NCBI GenBank assembly: GCA_024225035.1
Contig: JAAEMX010000008.1
Location: forward strand, 1 to 62,186
Reading direction: 5' to 3'
DNA from: Lentisphaerota bacterium
GTDB lineage: Bacteria > Verrucomicrobiota > Lentisphaeria > Victivallales > Victivallaceae
Length of the DNA: 62,186 bases
Each line of letters starts with the position of its first letter. Position 1 is the stretch's first letter. Positions 8,393 to 18,700 of this stretch are shown here, piece by piece. Below the pieces are notes generated by a model. That model did not search any database, had not been told where the DNA came from, and worked only from the letters and a program-made list of their open reading frames with translations. Position numbers and translations under genes: made by a program.

Positions 8393-9853
8393 TTAGTCCA
8401 GCGGAATTGTTTCACCGATTAAATCATCTGGCGGCATAGTGCTGCCGTTTCGTCCAATCAGATCAATTTTCATCCAGCGGTTGGAGCGGAACCTCCAGAA
8501 TATTATTAATGACTCAGTCATTATATAGAAAGCTAAAAATGCCCATACCCATTCAATATTACTTTTCAGGACATATATAATAATCAAAGTTCCAGGCACC
8601 ATCAGGAGCCAGGCACACAATGAAGAAATGAGCATGACAGCTTTTGTGTCACCAGCGCCTCGCAAAGCGCCCATGAAAACAAATTTTGTCGCGTCAAATA
8701 AGTTGAACAACGCTGCGAGTGCAAGGATTATCTGTCCACTCTTTAAAATAGTATTAAAATCAATATTACTTGTGGCGGTGGGACTGAAAATATTTATTAA
8801 GGTTATGGGAAGGAACAGATAAAGCGATGCCATGCCAATCATATAAATAGTTGCCATTCGCCATGCTCGGTATGCCACTTGCATGGCAGTATCGTGCCTG
8901 CCGCGCCCAATGAACTGTCCACAGATAATAGAAGTTGCATCGGCAAAACCCAGCAGTGGCAGGAAGCTAAGCTGGTTGATAGACAAAGCTATCGTTGTTG
9001 CAGCTAATGCTTCTTTGCTGAGGTTGCCTATAAGAAAAGTAACCAGAGTAAAGGCGCCAACATCAAAAAACACCTGCATTCCGGCAGGAGTTCCGAAGCT
9101 GAAAAGTTTTTGAATATACTCAAATTTGAATCGACGATGTTTTCGGGTAGGTAAAGTTTCCTGATCCGTGCAGAGAAACAACGTAATCGCACATCCAAAT
9201 GAAAACATAGTTGACAGGGATGTAGCAGCACCGGCACCCCATATACCAAGAGGCGGTAAGCCAAGTTTTCCAAAAATAAATATGTAGTCTAGAAAAATAT
9301 TCAGACAACAGGCCAGCGAGTTTACAGTAGCTATGAAAACAGTTTTTCCTCGGCCTGAGAAGAATGCAAAAAATGCTGACCCCATACACATAAATGCGCC
9401 ACTTGGGATTAGAGACTTGTAGTACTCATGTTCTCTGGCTAGAATTTCAGGTGGATGATTGCCCAGGTTTATGGCTATCGAGCCTGTAATCGGCAATATG
9501 AAGACAATCATCAAGGCTGCGAATATGGCAAAATAAAAGCCGTTCCAGGCTGCTTTTACACACGACTTCATGTCGTTGGCACCAAAAAACTGCGCTACAA
9601 TAGCGCTGGTAAAGTTTGTAGTAACCATGAAAAAACAGAATGAAGTGAAATATAAGGTTCCTGCAGGCATAGCGGCAGCAACATCTTCCGTAGAGTTTGA
9701 GGCGAGAAAAGCCCGGTCTACAAACTGCATGATAGTCAGGCTTGCACTCATGATTATCAGAGGGTAAGCGACTTTCCATATCTCATAATAGCCGCCTGAT
9801 TCCATGAATCTGGGGCTTAAAAAAAAGCTTCTAATTTTCCTGTATAAAAACAT
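8393..9853 (-). CDS. Second MATE-family efflux transporter
   Basis: Encodes 486 residues with about 12 membrane helices. Helix 1 carries 'YPLIIMSASLTIMQFVDRAF', and helices 2-3 'FTSAIVAQFFGAND', both typical of the NorM-like MATE branch (motif Q-F-x-D-R-x-F-L). It differs clearly from the first MATE protein, so this is not a recent duplication. It ends with a hydrophilic tail after the last helix. A 15-bp inverted repeat sits just upstream of the start. The substrate is unknown. Confidence 0.88.
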   Translation of the reverse strand: MFLYRKIRSFFLSPRFMESGGYYEIWKVAYPLIIMSASLTIMQFVDRAFLASNSTEDVAAAMPAGTLYFTSFCFFMVTTNFTSAIVAQFFGANDMKSCVKAAWNGFYFAIFAALMIVFILPITGSIAINLGNHPPEILAREHEYYKSLIPSGAFMCMGSAFFAFFSGRGKTVFIATVNSLACCLNIFLDYIFIFGKLGLPPLGIWGAGAATSLSTMFSFGCAITLFLCTDQETLPTRKHRRFKFEYIQKLFSFGTPAGMQVFFDVGAFTLVTFLIGNLSKEALAATTIALSINQLSFLPLLGFADATSIICGQFIGRGRHDTAMQVAYRAWRMATIYMIGMASLYLFLPITLINIFSPTATSNIDFNTILKSGQIILALAALFNLFDATKFVFMGALRGAGDTKAVMLISSLCAWLLMVPGTLIIIYVLKSNIEWVWAFLAFYIMTESLIIFWRFRSNRWMKIDLIGRNGSTMPPDDLIGETIPLD

Positions 9854-9870
9854 CTGTTCACCATATAATA

Positions 9871-9885
9871 AAAGGTCAAACCTTT
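9871..9885. promoter_or_regulatory. Inverted repeat upstream of the second MATE gene
   Basis: AAAGGT, three bases, ACCTTT: a perfect 6-bp-arm palindrome about 18-32 bases before the ATG of the MATE gene at 9853. The position suits an operator, but no adjacent regulator gene is present, so this is only a candidate. Confidence 0.35.
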
Positions 9886-10000
9886 AATATACTTTTTTTG
9901 CTAAAATAGTAAACCCTGATTTGCTAATATATTAATACAATTTATGTAAGTATCGCAGGGTTAATATGTGAAAGGAGATTGCTTGATTGACGGCTTGTAT

Positions 10001-10300
10001 CTACTTTTCTTCCTGCTCAAGACGTTTCATTAACATCTCAGCAGGAGTTAGATACTTCTTGTCGTTGTTGCACTCTTTACAGCAGGCAACAATGTTGCCT
10101 TTATTGCTGCGACCGCCACGGGCGACAGGTACAACATGATCCATCGTCAACTCGCCTGCAGGAAACTTTTTGCCGCAATAATGGCAAATACCGGCTTGCA
10201 GCTTTTGTCGCCACCATTCGATTTTGCGCATTTCACGGGCTTTTTTCCGTTCGCGATTGATGTGTTTTTCATCACGTTGTATATCTATCCAGTCGTCCAT
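10001..10300 (-). CDS. HNH endonuclease-domain protein
   Basis: Encodes 99 residues. After a charged N-terminal helix the HNH core shows C-H-Y-C-G-K (first zinc Cys pair), the catalytic M-D-H-V-V-P-V-A-R-G-G, N-x-G-N-I-V, and C-C-K-E-C-N (second Cys pair). Stand-alone HNH proteins of this size are usually non-specific or nicking DNases of unknown biological role. It is 28 bases downstream of the flavoprotein gene, so co-transcription is likely. Nothing nearby suggests a restriction-modification system. Confidence 0.85.
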   Translation of the reverse strand: MDDWIDIQRDEKHINRERKKAREMRKIEWWRQKLQAGICHYCGKKFPAGELTMDHVVPVARGGRSNKGNIVACCKECNNDKKYLTPAEMLMKRLEQEEK

Positions 10301-10328
10301 AGCAATGCAATATTTGTGTTAAATATTA

Positions 10329-11939
10329 TTAATAAGTGGCTTCCAGCATTTTTTCAGCGATTTTTACTCCATCGGCAGCTGCAGATAGAATACCTCCAGC
10401 AAACCCCGCACCTTCGCCAGCAACATACAACTGATTTACTGAACTTTCAAGCGTTTCAGGGTTGCGCAGGAAGCGAACAGGGCTTGAAATAAAAGTCTCA
10501 ATCCCGACAAGTTTTCCGAACTTCAGAAAGCCGTGGAACTTATGATCAAAGCGTCGCATAGCGGCGCTCATTGCTTCGGTTGTGCGTTGTGGCAGCAAGT
10601 GATCCAGACGGGCAGGGGTCAGGCCGAACTGATAACTGCTTTCAGTATTTTTCAGGCAAAGTTTACCTTTTACAAAAGCTCTGGCATCCTGGGCAGGGGC
10701 AGTAAAATCACCGCCGCCAAGTTTAAAGGCCTTTTGCTCGATTTCCTTCAAAAATTTATATGCTTTAAGATGAGAAGGGAATTGCTCAGGTGACTGGTTG
10801 ACAATCAAACAGGAATTTGCAAATTTACCGGAACGGGCATAACGGCTCATTCCATTGGTCGAAAGTTGGCCTGGTGTGGCAGTTGACGCAACAATTTCAC
10901 CGCCAGGACACATGCAGAAAGAGGTGACGCCAGCAACTCCGCAATTCATATGAGGCCTGTTAGATAAATGGTATTCAGCAGGGCCAAGCCAGCTTGGACG
11001 ATGTTTTATGCGGTATTGATTTTCATCGATAAATTGTTGTGGGTGTTCAATACGGCAGCCAATTTGGAAGCCCTTTATTTTAAAGTCAACGCCTTGCTCA
11101 ATCATTTTATCTGTCAGTTGACGACCGCTCAGGCCGTGGGCGACAAGAACTACGGGAGCTTCGATTGACTCGCCGCTGCAGGTAACAACACCTTGACATT
11201 TGTCGTCTTTCATTAACAGCTTTTCAACTTTAACTCCAAACACAAATTTACCTCCAGTGCTTTCAATTTCTTCTCGAATATTGCGCACCATTACAGGTAG
11301 AATATCAGATCCAATGTGAGGGCGTTTGAGGTAAGCAATTTCTTTCGGAGCGCCCGCAGCAATCATTATGTTTAAAATATAACGGCTTCTTGGGTCACGT
11401 GTGCGAGTGTAAAGTTTACCGTCAGAGAACGTTCCCGCGCCTCCTTCTCCTATAAGATAGTTGCTGTCCGGGTTGAGCTTACGGGTTTTATGAAAGTCTT
11501 CAATGTCAGCTGTTCGTCGATCAACATCGTATCCCTGGTCAAGAATAACTGGTTCACATCCAGCTCTTGCCAGTAGTAATGCTGCAAAAAGTCCGGAAGG
11601 CCCGGATCCTACGATAACAGGATTTTTAAGCCCGGCTGGGGCTTTAGGTATTTTTAATTCCGGTTTCAATATATTGCGCAGCTCGTCTTCAGCCAGGTCG
11701 TATTTGCTGAAATGTTTGGTTGCTTCGTTGTCTGCAAGCCTTATTGCCAGTGAGTAAATAAGTGCTGGAGCACCGCGTCTTGAATCTGTGCTTTTACTGA
11801 GAATTTCATAGCTTAGTATATTTTCAGAAGGCAATTCGAGATGGCTGGCGATGTAGTTTTTCAAATTCAGGTCAATACTAGTGCTTTCTGAAGGAATCAG
11901 GTAAGCTCTTATCATTAAATTGTTAAGTTTTATAAGCAT
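10329..11939 (-). CDS. FAD-dependent dehydrogenase-like protein (COG2509)
   Basis: Encodes 536 residues. Residues about 1-95 form the small N-terminal domain typical of this family. The dinucleotide-binding GxGPSG motif follows (P-V-I-V-G-S-G-P-S-G-L-F-A), then V-I-L-D-Q-G for ribose binding. The family block G-G-A-G-T-F-S-D-G-K-L-Y-T-R and the C-terminal G-E-G-A-G-F-A-G-G-I-L-S-A-A-A-D-G complete the FAD fold. Members are conserved in bacteria but the substrate is unknown. It is probably cytoplasmic. Confidence 0.9.
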   Translation of the reverse strand: MLIKLNNLMIRAYLIPSESTSIDLNLKNYIASHLELPSENILSYEILSKSTDSRRGAPALIYSLAIRLADNEATKHFSKYDLAEDELRNILKPELKIPKAPAGLKNPVIVGSGPSGLFAALLLARAGCEPVILDQGYDVDRRTADIEDFHKTRKLNPDSNYLIGEGGAGTFSDGKLYTRTRDPRSRYILNIMIAAGAPKEIAYLKRPHIGSDILPVMVRNIREEIESTGGKFVFGVKVEKLLMKDDKCQGVVTCSGESIEAPVVLVAHGLSGRQLTDKMIEQGVDFKIKGFQIGCRIEHPQQFIDENQYRIKHRPSWLGPAEYHLSNRPHMNCGVAGVTSFCMCPGGEIVASTATPGQLSTNGMSRYARSGKFANSCLIVNQSPEQFPSHLKAYKFLKEIEQKAFKLGGGDFTAPAQDARAFVKGKLCLKNTESSYQFGLTPARLDHLLPQRTTEAMSAAMRRFDHKFHGFLKFGKLVGIETFISSPVRFLRNPETLESSVNQLYVAGEGAGFAGGILSAAADGVKIAEKMLEATY

Positions 11940-12001
11940 AATTCAGTGGCCCTAAGTCATGGTTTTAGTATTTTTAATATGCTGATTTAAAGAGAATAAA
12001 C

Positions 12002-12571
12002 TTAAGAGAAATCTTTTTCTGAAAAGACAAAGGCTTCAAATACTTCAAATTCGGCTTCCGGTGATTTCCAAGCTTCAGGAGCAAGTCCTGCCTTTATGCT
12101 AAGATGAGTGAGGGTTGTTTCCGCATCCCAGCCTTGTTCAGGCGCTACTTGCGGCAGAAAGACCGCTGACCTTGTGTTGCAGCGAAGCACTATGCCGTGC
12201 TTGCCAACTTCGAAATCCTTATAGCTTGGAATAGGACACATAGGAGTAAGTATGGAAACTTCAATTTCAAGCTCACCGATCTCGTCTATTGCTACAGGCG
12301 GAAAACGCGGATCACTGAATGCGGCGTTAACCGCATTTCTAGCCAGATTTTCAGCCAGAGGTTCAAATGGAGCTATATTGCCTATGCAGCCTCTCAGCAT
12401 GCCGTTTGCTGAATGCAGCGTTACAAAACAGGACATATTATCTTCAAGCTTGCCGTCCATTGCTGATATTTCAGGAGAAATGGAATTGTCAAACTTGGCG
12501 TTTATCATATCACGGATGAAGCGCAGTATTTCACGCTGTTCATCAGTATTGAAAAGTTTATTTGTGCTCAT
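12002..12571 (-). CDS. AMMECR1-domain protein (AmmeMemoRadiSam A)
   Basis: Encodes 189 residues that match the AMMECR1 domain over almost the whole length: F-V-T-L-H-S-A-N-G-M-L-R-G-C-I-G (signature R-G-C-I-G), A-x-x-A-A-F-S-D-P-R-F-P-P-V, the E-I-E-V-S-I-L-T-P block, and V-F-L-P-Q-V-A-P-E-Q-G-W. Function is unproven; the family is often encoded with MEMO and radical-SAM proteins, neither of which is here. Confidence 0.92.
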   Translation of the reverse strand: MSTNKLFNTDEQREILRFIRDMINAKFDNSISPEISAMDGKLEDNMSCFVTLHSANGMLRGCIGNIAPFEPLAENLARNAVNAAFSDPRFPPVAIDEIGELEIEVSILTPMCPIPSYKDFEVGKHGIVLRCNTRSAVFLPQVAPEQGWDAETTLTHLSIKAGLAPEAWKSPEAEFEVFEAFVFSEKDFS

Positions 12572-12585
12572 TGAGAAGAACCTCT

Positions 12586-12819
12586 CTATTTAATTTTAAT
12601 GACCGCCAGCAGGGAGATGACTACACAATTTGCCAATAACAGCAAGGATAATTGTGACGGGCCGCTGTCTAAAGTTCCGTATAGCGGCAATTCCAGTTTT
12701 TTGGCTACTTGTGCAATCTTTATTCCTGCATATATATTTGCTAATAACACTGGTAAAATTACCAGCCATGCAATTCCTTCAAATACCGGATCTTTCTTTT
12801 TCTTTTTCTTGCGAGCCAT
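12586..12819 (-). CDS. Small bitopic membrane protein with a poly-lysine head
   Basis: Encodes 77 residues: a start MARKKKKKKDP, then two membrane helices (about 14-34 and 55-75) around a short polar loop. It sits 14 bases before the AMMECR1 gene and 28 bases after the LptF/G gene on the same strand, so the three probably form one operon. The lysine run suggests an inside-positive cytoplasmic N-terminus. I do not recognise a family. Confidence 0.6.
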   Translation of the reverse strand: MARKKKKKKDPVFEGIAWLVILPVLLANIYAGIKIAQVAKKLELPLYGTLDSGPSQLSLLLLANCVVISLLAVIKIK

Positions 12820-12847
12820 TATTTGCTTTCAGTCTCCTCAAAAAAGG

Positions 12848-14002
12848 TCAATTCCGGTTCTTCGCTACACTATACCAGCCAAAGCCAATAAACGCAAGAG
12901 TCGGTAGCAAACCGGCAACTATTGGAGGTAGAAAGCCTTTTTTGCCCATGAAAAGGAATATTTGTGAAATCACAATATAGGTTATAATAAGCCCTACCGC
13001 GCTAATAACTGCCATGGCTATTCCCGAGCGTTCATTTTTGGTAGCTAATGGAATTCCAAGAAAAACCGCGAGAAAACAGGACCATGGAAAAGCAAGGCGA
13101 TAATAGAAAAGCGACATGTATATAGCTTTAATTCTTGCTGCCATATTTTTAGTTTTGGATACAATATTCCAAAGAACCCAGGTAGGTAATTCTTCCTCAC
13201 TTTTGACTGCATTCATGATGTCTTCTGGAGTCTCCCCTATATCTGACGTGCTTTTTACCATTTCCTTGTAGCTTTGAGAGCTTTTGGGCATCAAGCCGTC
13301 CTTACTGTAAGGAGTATATATAACATGTGAAAATGTCCATCCCTTTTTCGGGTCATATGTAGCTGATCTTGCATTGACATCCCACTGTAAAGTCTCGTCA
13401 GGACGATAGTTTTTCAGAGTTATGTATTCTTGTTTGCCATCGACATTAAATGTTCTAAACAGCCAGGTTCTTCGCTTATCGGGGCTGCGATAGGTGAGCA
13501 TTTTCTGAAAGTCGAGAGTTTCGCCTTTATTTTTGGTTGTGGCCAGTTTCAGGATTTCAGCTTCTCGTTCGGTATAAGGTACCAGGCCTTCATTAAACCA
13601 TATGTTGATCATTGTAACAATCAGGCCAACTATGAAAATTGATCCGCCACAGCGAAAGAGAGAAATCCCGGATGCACGCATAGCGGTAACTTCCATGTTC
13701 TTTCCGAACATAGCCATGGTCCACATGCAGCCCAGCAGTACCGAAATAGGCAGAACAAAGCGAATGTTGCCCGGCAGCTTAAGTAACAGGTAGCCCATGA
13801 GTGAACGGATTCCTGAGTTGTGCTTCAGAAAATCACCGAGGTCATTAAAAACGTCTCCCAGTATAAACAGAGTTACAAATACGAGCAGCAAGATGCTCAG
13901 GTATATCATAAACTCCCTGAATATATAGTAATCCAGCACCGGCATAATTCCGAATTTACGCGGGATGGTGACGAGTTCTTTATCAATTTTCTTGTTGGAC
14001 AT
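12848..14002 (-). CDS. LptF/LptG-family permease (YjgP/YjgQ)
   Basis: Encodes 384 residues. Three membrane helices in the first 130 residues (beginning D-Y-Y-I-F-R-E-F) and three in the last 90 flank a large periplasmic beta-rich domain (about 140-290), exactly the LptF/G layout. The helices surround the LptB2 ATPase-driven channel that lifts lipopolysaccharide from the inner membrane, so a Gram-negative envelope is implied. Only one of the two usual paralogues is here, and F versus G cannot be decided from the sequence. Confidence 0.88.
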   Translation of the reverse strand: MSNKKIDKELVTIPRKFGIMPVLDYYIFREFMIYLSILLLVFVTLFILGDVFNDLGDFLKHNSGIRSLMGYLLLKLPGNIRFVLPISVLLGCMWTMAMFGKNMEVTAMRASGISLFRCGGSIFIVGLIVTMINIWFNEGLVPYTEREAEILKLATTKNKGETLDFQKMLTYRSPDKRRTWLFRTFNVDGKQEYITLKNYRPDETLQWDVNARSATYDPKKGWTFSHVIYTPYSKDGLMPKSSQSYKEMVKSTSDIGETPEDIMNAVKSEEELPTWVLWNIVSKTKNMAARIKAIYMSLFYYRLAFPWSCFLAVFLGIPLATKNERSGIAMAVISAVGLIITYIVISQIFLFMGKKGFLPPIVAGLLPTLAFIGFGWYSVAKNRN

Positions 14003-14064
14003 TAAAACCCCGTCTAATGTGTTTACAAATCAAAAATTTACCTGTTCAATATAGTCCTTGGAAA

Positions 14065-14098
14065 TAAAAAAAAAAGCGTCTTAAAAATTAAGACGCTT
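14065..14098 (-). terminator. Rho-independent terminator of rpsU
   Basis: On the minus strand a perfect 11-bp stem (AAGCGTCTTAA 14074-14084 against TTAAGACGCTT 14088-14098) with a 3-base loop precedes a run of ten or so T residues. Confidence 0.9.
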
Positions 14099-14122
14099 AA
14101 ATATCTACGAAATCGTCGCTGC

Positions 14123-14287
14123 TTAGCGGCGTTTATTGCGTTTTTTACGCTTAACTTCGCTCGGCTTTTCGTAGTGACGGCGATTGCGCAGGTCTTTCAG
14201 AGTTCCCTCTTTATCGAGTTTCTTCTTTAGACGACGCAGTGCGCGGTCGATAGCCTCGCCTTTTTTGACGCGTACTTCTGTTGCCAT
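14123..14287 (-). CDS. rpsU: 30S ribosomal protein S21
   Basis: A 54-residue frame starts [11 protein letters not shown] and continues [16 protein letters not shown], then [14 protein letters not shown], the standard S21 sequence. S21 sits on the 30S platform near the anti-Shine-Dalgarno helix and helps initiation. A very strong ribosome-binding site (AAGGGGGTG) lies upstream and its own terminator downstream. It lies just after the sigma factor gene, echoing the classical rpsU-dnaG-rpoD grouping, but dnaG is absent. Confidence 0.95.
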   Translation of the reverse strand: MATEVRVKKGEAIDRALRRLKKKLDKEGTLKDLRNRRHYEKPSEVKRKKRNKRR

Positions 14288-14348
14288 ATCTAATTCACCC
14301 CCTTCATAAAAGTTGCAGGGTTATAATATTATTTAAGCGGAATATAAA

Positions 14349-15506
14349 TCAGTCACTTGCAAAACCGGCTTCGTCAGCCAGCATTGACTTAAGTTTAGTT
14401 AGTGCCTGATTTTGAATCTGTCTAACACGTTCACGGGTTCTGCCTATTTCCTGGCTGACTTCTTCAAGAGTTCTGGCGCGATTGCCATCAAGCCCGAAAC
14501 GCATTTTTAATATCATTTTTTCACGGTCATCCAGTTCTTCCAGCAGGTCCATCAGGCGGTCAACTGATTCGACATCACCGAGGATCTGGTCTGGAGTCAT
14601 GGCGCGACGGTCAGGAATTATATCCTGGAACTCGCCATCTTCGCCTTGCTGAATAGGGTCGTGAAGTGAGAATGTCCGCAGGTCTGCTAAGCGCAGTCCG
14701 GCAACTGTACGTTCGCTGAAATCAAGATTTTCAGCGATTTCGGCATCTGTTGGTTCGCGGCCGAATTCTTCTGCCAGTTTCATGCGGACAGATTTTATCT
14801 TATTAATTTTGCCAGCGGACTGAACAGGAATACGGATAGTCCGGCTTTGGTTGGCCAAAGCACGGCGCATTGACTGTTTAATCCACCATGCGGCGTATGA
14901 ACTGAATTTAGCACCTTTGGCCGGGTCAAACTTTTCAACAGCGCGCATTAGACCAATATTTCCTTCAGAAATCAGGTCCAGCAGTGGAAGTCCCAAGCCC
15001 TTAAAGTCATGGGCAATCTTCACAACAAGACGCAGGTTGGCCTGAATGAGTGTGGCTCTTGCTGTGTCATGTGCGTAGTTGTCATCACCATGAATAGCAG
15101 CAGCTAGCTCGACTTCTTCTTTCTTGCTGACAAGAGAGATTTGGCCAATGTCCTGCATGTACACTTTCATAGTGTCATTTTTGGAGCCACTGCTAACTTT
15201 GGAGTCCAGCGCTTGCTGACGAGCTCTATCTTTCTCTTTTTTGGTCTTTGGAATCTTGAGTTTCTTTTCAGAAATAGATTCTTTTTTTCTGACCTTAGGA
15301 GCAGGAGCTTTTCGAGCTTTGCCGGCTGTTGTAGTTTTGGCAGTTTCTGTCTTGGAAGCTTTAGCGCTCACGGAAGCCGCAGCTACAGTTGTTTTTTTAA
15401 CTGCTGTAGTTTTGCTGGTTTTGGATGCTTTCGCACCTTTCGCAGCCGCCTTTACCTTCGGGCTTTCTTCAGTTGTAGTTTTTTTCTTAGTCTTACTCTC
15501 TGCCAT
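14349..15506 (-). CDS. rpoD: RNA polymerase primary-type sigma factor with H1-like N-terminal tail
   Basis: Encodes 385 residues. Residues 1 to about 105 are Lys/Ala/Thr/Ser-rich, like histone H1 tails, in place of region 1.1. Then come region 1.2 (K-V-Y-M-Q-D-I-G-Q), region 2 (L-R-L-V-V-K-I-A; L-I-S-E-G-N-I-G-L-M-R-A-V; F-S-S-Y-A-A-W-W-I-K-Q), region 3, and region 4 with the R-E-R-V-R-Q-I helix that reads the -35 box. The absence of region 1.1 makes it resemble group 2 (RpoS-like) factors, but the conserved domains fit a housekeeping role. The consensus promoters found in this window match what it would read. Confidence 0.88.
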   Translation of the reverse strand: MAESKTKKKTTTEESPKVKAAAKGAKASKTSKTTAVKKTTVAAASVSAKASKTETAKTTTAGKARKAPAPKVRKKESISEKKLKIPKTKKEKDRARQQALDSKVSSGSKNDTMKVYMQDIGQISLVSKKEEVELAAAIHGDDNYAHDTARATLIQANLRLVVKIAHDFKGLGLPLLDLISEGNIGLMRAVEKFDPAKGAKFSSYAAWWIKQSMRRALANQSRTIRIPVQSAGKINKIKSVRMKLAEEFGREPTDAEIAENLDFSERTVAGLRLADLRTFSLHDPIQQGEDGEFQDIIPDRRAMTPDQILGDVESVDRLMDLLEELDDREKMILKMRFGLDGNRARTLEEVSQEIGRTRERVRQIQNQALTKLKSMLADEAGFASD

Positions 15507-15747
15507 GATAATAAATATTTATAATTATAAATTGTTTTTGTCAGTAACCTTTAGGTACAAACTGTAATTGAACTTGCTATTTTTTAATTTTCCTGTAAAG
15601 TCTTAACCTATGTCACTAAAACATTGCAGTTAAGACAACAAACCTATAAAGATTGTTCAAAATGCTCCTCTAGATAAACGGAATAGATAAACCGTCACAA
15701 AAGAATTACTATACATAGTGAGGGGCCTAATTTCAAGTGGTAAAGGC

Positions 15748-18700
15748 ATGGATTGGCAAAAAAAAATAAAAAATTGGTTGACATCGGCTGAACATTTTCC
15801 GAATATCGTGGAAAATGTCTATGAAGAAGCCCTTGTCCCTCAAGTTTTACGCTATACCTGTTCCGGGCATGGACCGCTTCTTGCCATCCTCCCAATGCTG
15901 ACCCAGGCAGATCGTTTGCAGGCGGATATGGCAGCCTGGCTGGAAGAGCTTGATTTGCCTTTGCGCTGGTTGTATCTCCCGGAGACTCATGACGGACAGA
16001 CTTTTATGCCTGGAAACGAGGCTCAGAGAGCTCGCGCACTGCATCGTATTCTGTCCGAAGATTTTGATTTGATTATAGGTAGTGCTGCTTCGTTATTATC
16101 GATGGTGCCTGCTCCTGAAAAAGTAAAAGCCAGTCAGTTGATTTTACGGCGTGGTGAAAGTATCTCATTTAACGGCTTGCTGGAAAAGCTTGTCGAGCTG
16201 GATTATGATGATGAATTTGAAGTCAATGTAGAGTGTGAATTTTCCAGGCGCGGCGGTATTATTGATATTTACTCTCCGGCTCATAACTTCCCTGTCAGGA
16301 TTGAATTCTGGGGCGACGAAGTCGACTCTATTCGCAGTTTTGACCCGGAAACACAACGTTCTACAGGCAATATTGATGAATACATGATTATAGGACGTGG
16401 CGGTTTGGGCGACGAAGAGGAGGGCGTTGATTTATTTGCTTTTGTCAAGGATAAATATTCCTCTGTTTTAGTAATTTATCAGGATGCCTGTATAGAGCAT
16501 TTAAAGAAATTTTCAGGTGAGGATGAATATGAGCGCTTTCAGGAAATCTTGACCGGTAGAAAAGCTGAGGTCATGCGCTTTATGGAACCCGGGGAAACAG
16601 TTTCCGGAAAAACTTCACCTGCGGAATGTTTTCCTGCCGCTTCTCACTTGAAGAAAAGCTTGCCGGTAGAAGCAGCCGAAGGCGGAATGGAGTTATTGCG
16701 CCAGTTAATCGCCGAGCAGCTTAAACAATGGATTGACACTGGATATGATGTTTTCCTGCTGGGAAATGATTCCGGAGCTGAGGGGCACATTACTGCCTGG
16801 TGTGAGGAACATGGGGTTGCTTCTGACAGTGTGACTGTGTCAACTGGTAAGCTGCCTGTTGGTATTCTGTTTCCAAGTGATAAAATTGTTTACCTTTCCG
16901 AGCGTGAGCTTTTTACTGCTAATTACTTCAGGAAGAAATCAATACTTCCGCCGGCCGCCAGAGAGCAGCGCAGTATGGCGGAGCAGGAGGTGGCTGCATG
17001 TGCTGACCTTGATGAAGGAGATTATGCCGTCCACCTGATTCACGGGATTGGTATGTTTAAAGGTATAAAGGAAATGGAACTTCGTGGTGTTAAGCGTGAG
17101 GTCATGGTGCTTGAATACCGTGATAACGCACAGCTTTATGTTCCGCTTTATCAAGCTTCTATGGTTAACCGTTATATTGGTGCTCAGGCGACAGTTAAAT
17201 TGCACAAACTTGGTGATAAGAGGTGGTTGGCGGCAAAAGCTGGAACAGCCCGTGCTGTACGTGACTTTGCTGCCGAGCTGTTACGATTTCAGGCGGTGCG
17301 TAATGCAAGTGAAGGAATAGCGTACCCTGCAGATGATCTAGAGCAGCGAATCTTTGAAGACGCATTTCCTTTTCAGGATACACCTGATCAGGCTAAAGCC
17401 GTTGTAGAGGTTAAGCAGGACATGTGTGCGCTTCGACCAATGGACAGGCTTTTGTGTGGAGATGTTGGTTATGGTAAAACCGAGGTCGCAATAAGAACAG
17501 CTTTCAAGGCGGTTAGTGCGGGGTATCAGGTTGCAATACTGGTTCCAACTACGGTTTTGGCTCAGCAGCATTACTATAGTTTCAAGGAGCGCTTTGCTGA
17601 GTATCCATATACTATAGAGATGATATCGAGGTTTCGTTCCCGTCAGCAGCAATCTGAGATCATCAGCAATGTTGAAAGCGGTGGTATTGACATAATAATC
17701 GGGACTCATCGACTTTTTCAGGATGATGTTCACTTTAAGCAGCTGGGATTGGTCGTTATTGACGAAGAACAACGCTTTGGGGTCAAGCATAAAGAAAAAA
17801 TTAAACGTTTCAGGACTTCTGTGGATGTATTGACTATGTCCGCTACTCCAATCCCCAGAACATTATATATGGCAATGGCTGGAGCTCGTGATTTAAGTAC
17901 GATAATGACAGCCCCCGGACTTCGCCTTCCGGTTAAGACGATTATAGCGCAATATGATGACAAGTTCATCTCCGAGGCAATCCGTAATGAGGTGAAGCGT
18001 GGCGGGCAGGTATTCTTTATTCATAATCGGGTCAAGAGTATCAATGATATGGCCGAAAAATTAATGAAGCTGATGCCTGAAGTAAAATTCGGGGTTGGTC
18101 ACGGCCAAATGCCTGAGGGGGATTTGGAGCTGGTGATGGCTGAATTTCTAAGAGGTGATATTGATGTTTTGATGTGTACAACAATTATTGAGTCCGGTTT
18201 AGATATACCTAATGCGAATACTATAATAATAGAACGCGCAGACCGCTTTGGTTTGGCTGAACTTTATCAGCTTAGAGGTAGAGTCGGTCGCTGGAGCAGA
18301 CAGGCCTATGCTTATCTTCTCATGCCGAAAAGCAATATTATCAGTTCTGACGCGCGCAAAAGGCTGAGTGCTATCAGGCGTTATACGCATTTGGGTGCTG
18401 GATTCAGGCTTGCCTTGCGTGACCTTGAAATTCGTGGAGCCGGCAATCTGCTTGGTGCTCAACAAAGTGGTCATGTTAACGCTGTCGGTTTTGATCTGTA
18501 TTGTCAATTGCTGCGCTCTGAGGTCAGTCGTATGCAGGGATTGCCTCAGAAGTTTTTGCCTGAAGTTGACGTTAATATTGACTTTCTGCATTTTGCTCAT
18601 GAAGCTCCTGAAGGAATGCTGGCTGCTGGATTTCCACCTGATTACGTGCCATCTCAAAGACTCAGGGTTGACGCTTACCGTAGAATTAGTGCTTTTACTT

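Noticed and set aside
8393..9853. Second MATE gene as a recent duplicate of the first
   Set aside because: The proteins differ along their length and have different N- and C-terminal extensions.
9912..9961. AACCCTG/CAGGGTT inverted repeat as a terminator
   Set aside because: The loop is about 36 bases and there is no T-tract, so it is unlikely to be functional.
12586..12819. Lysine run as a programmed frameshift site
   Set aside because: The frame is uninterrupted and downstream helices are natural.
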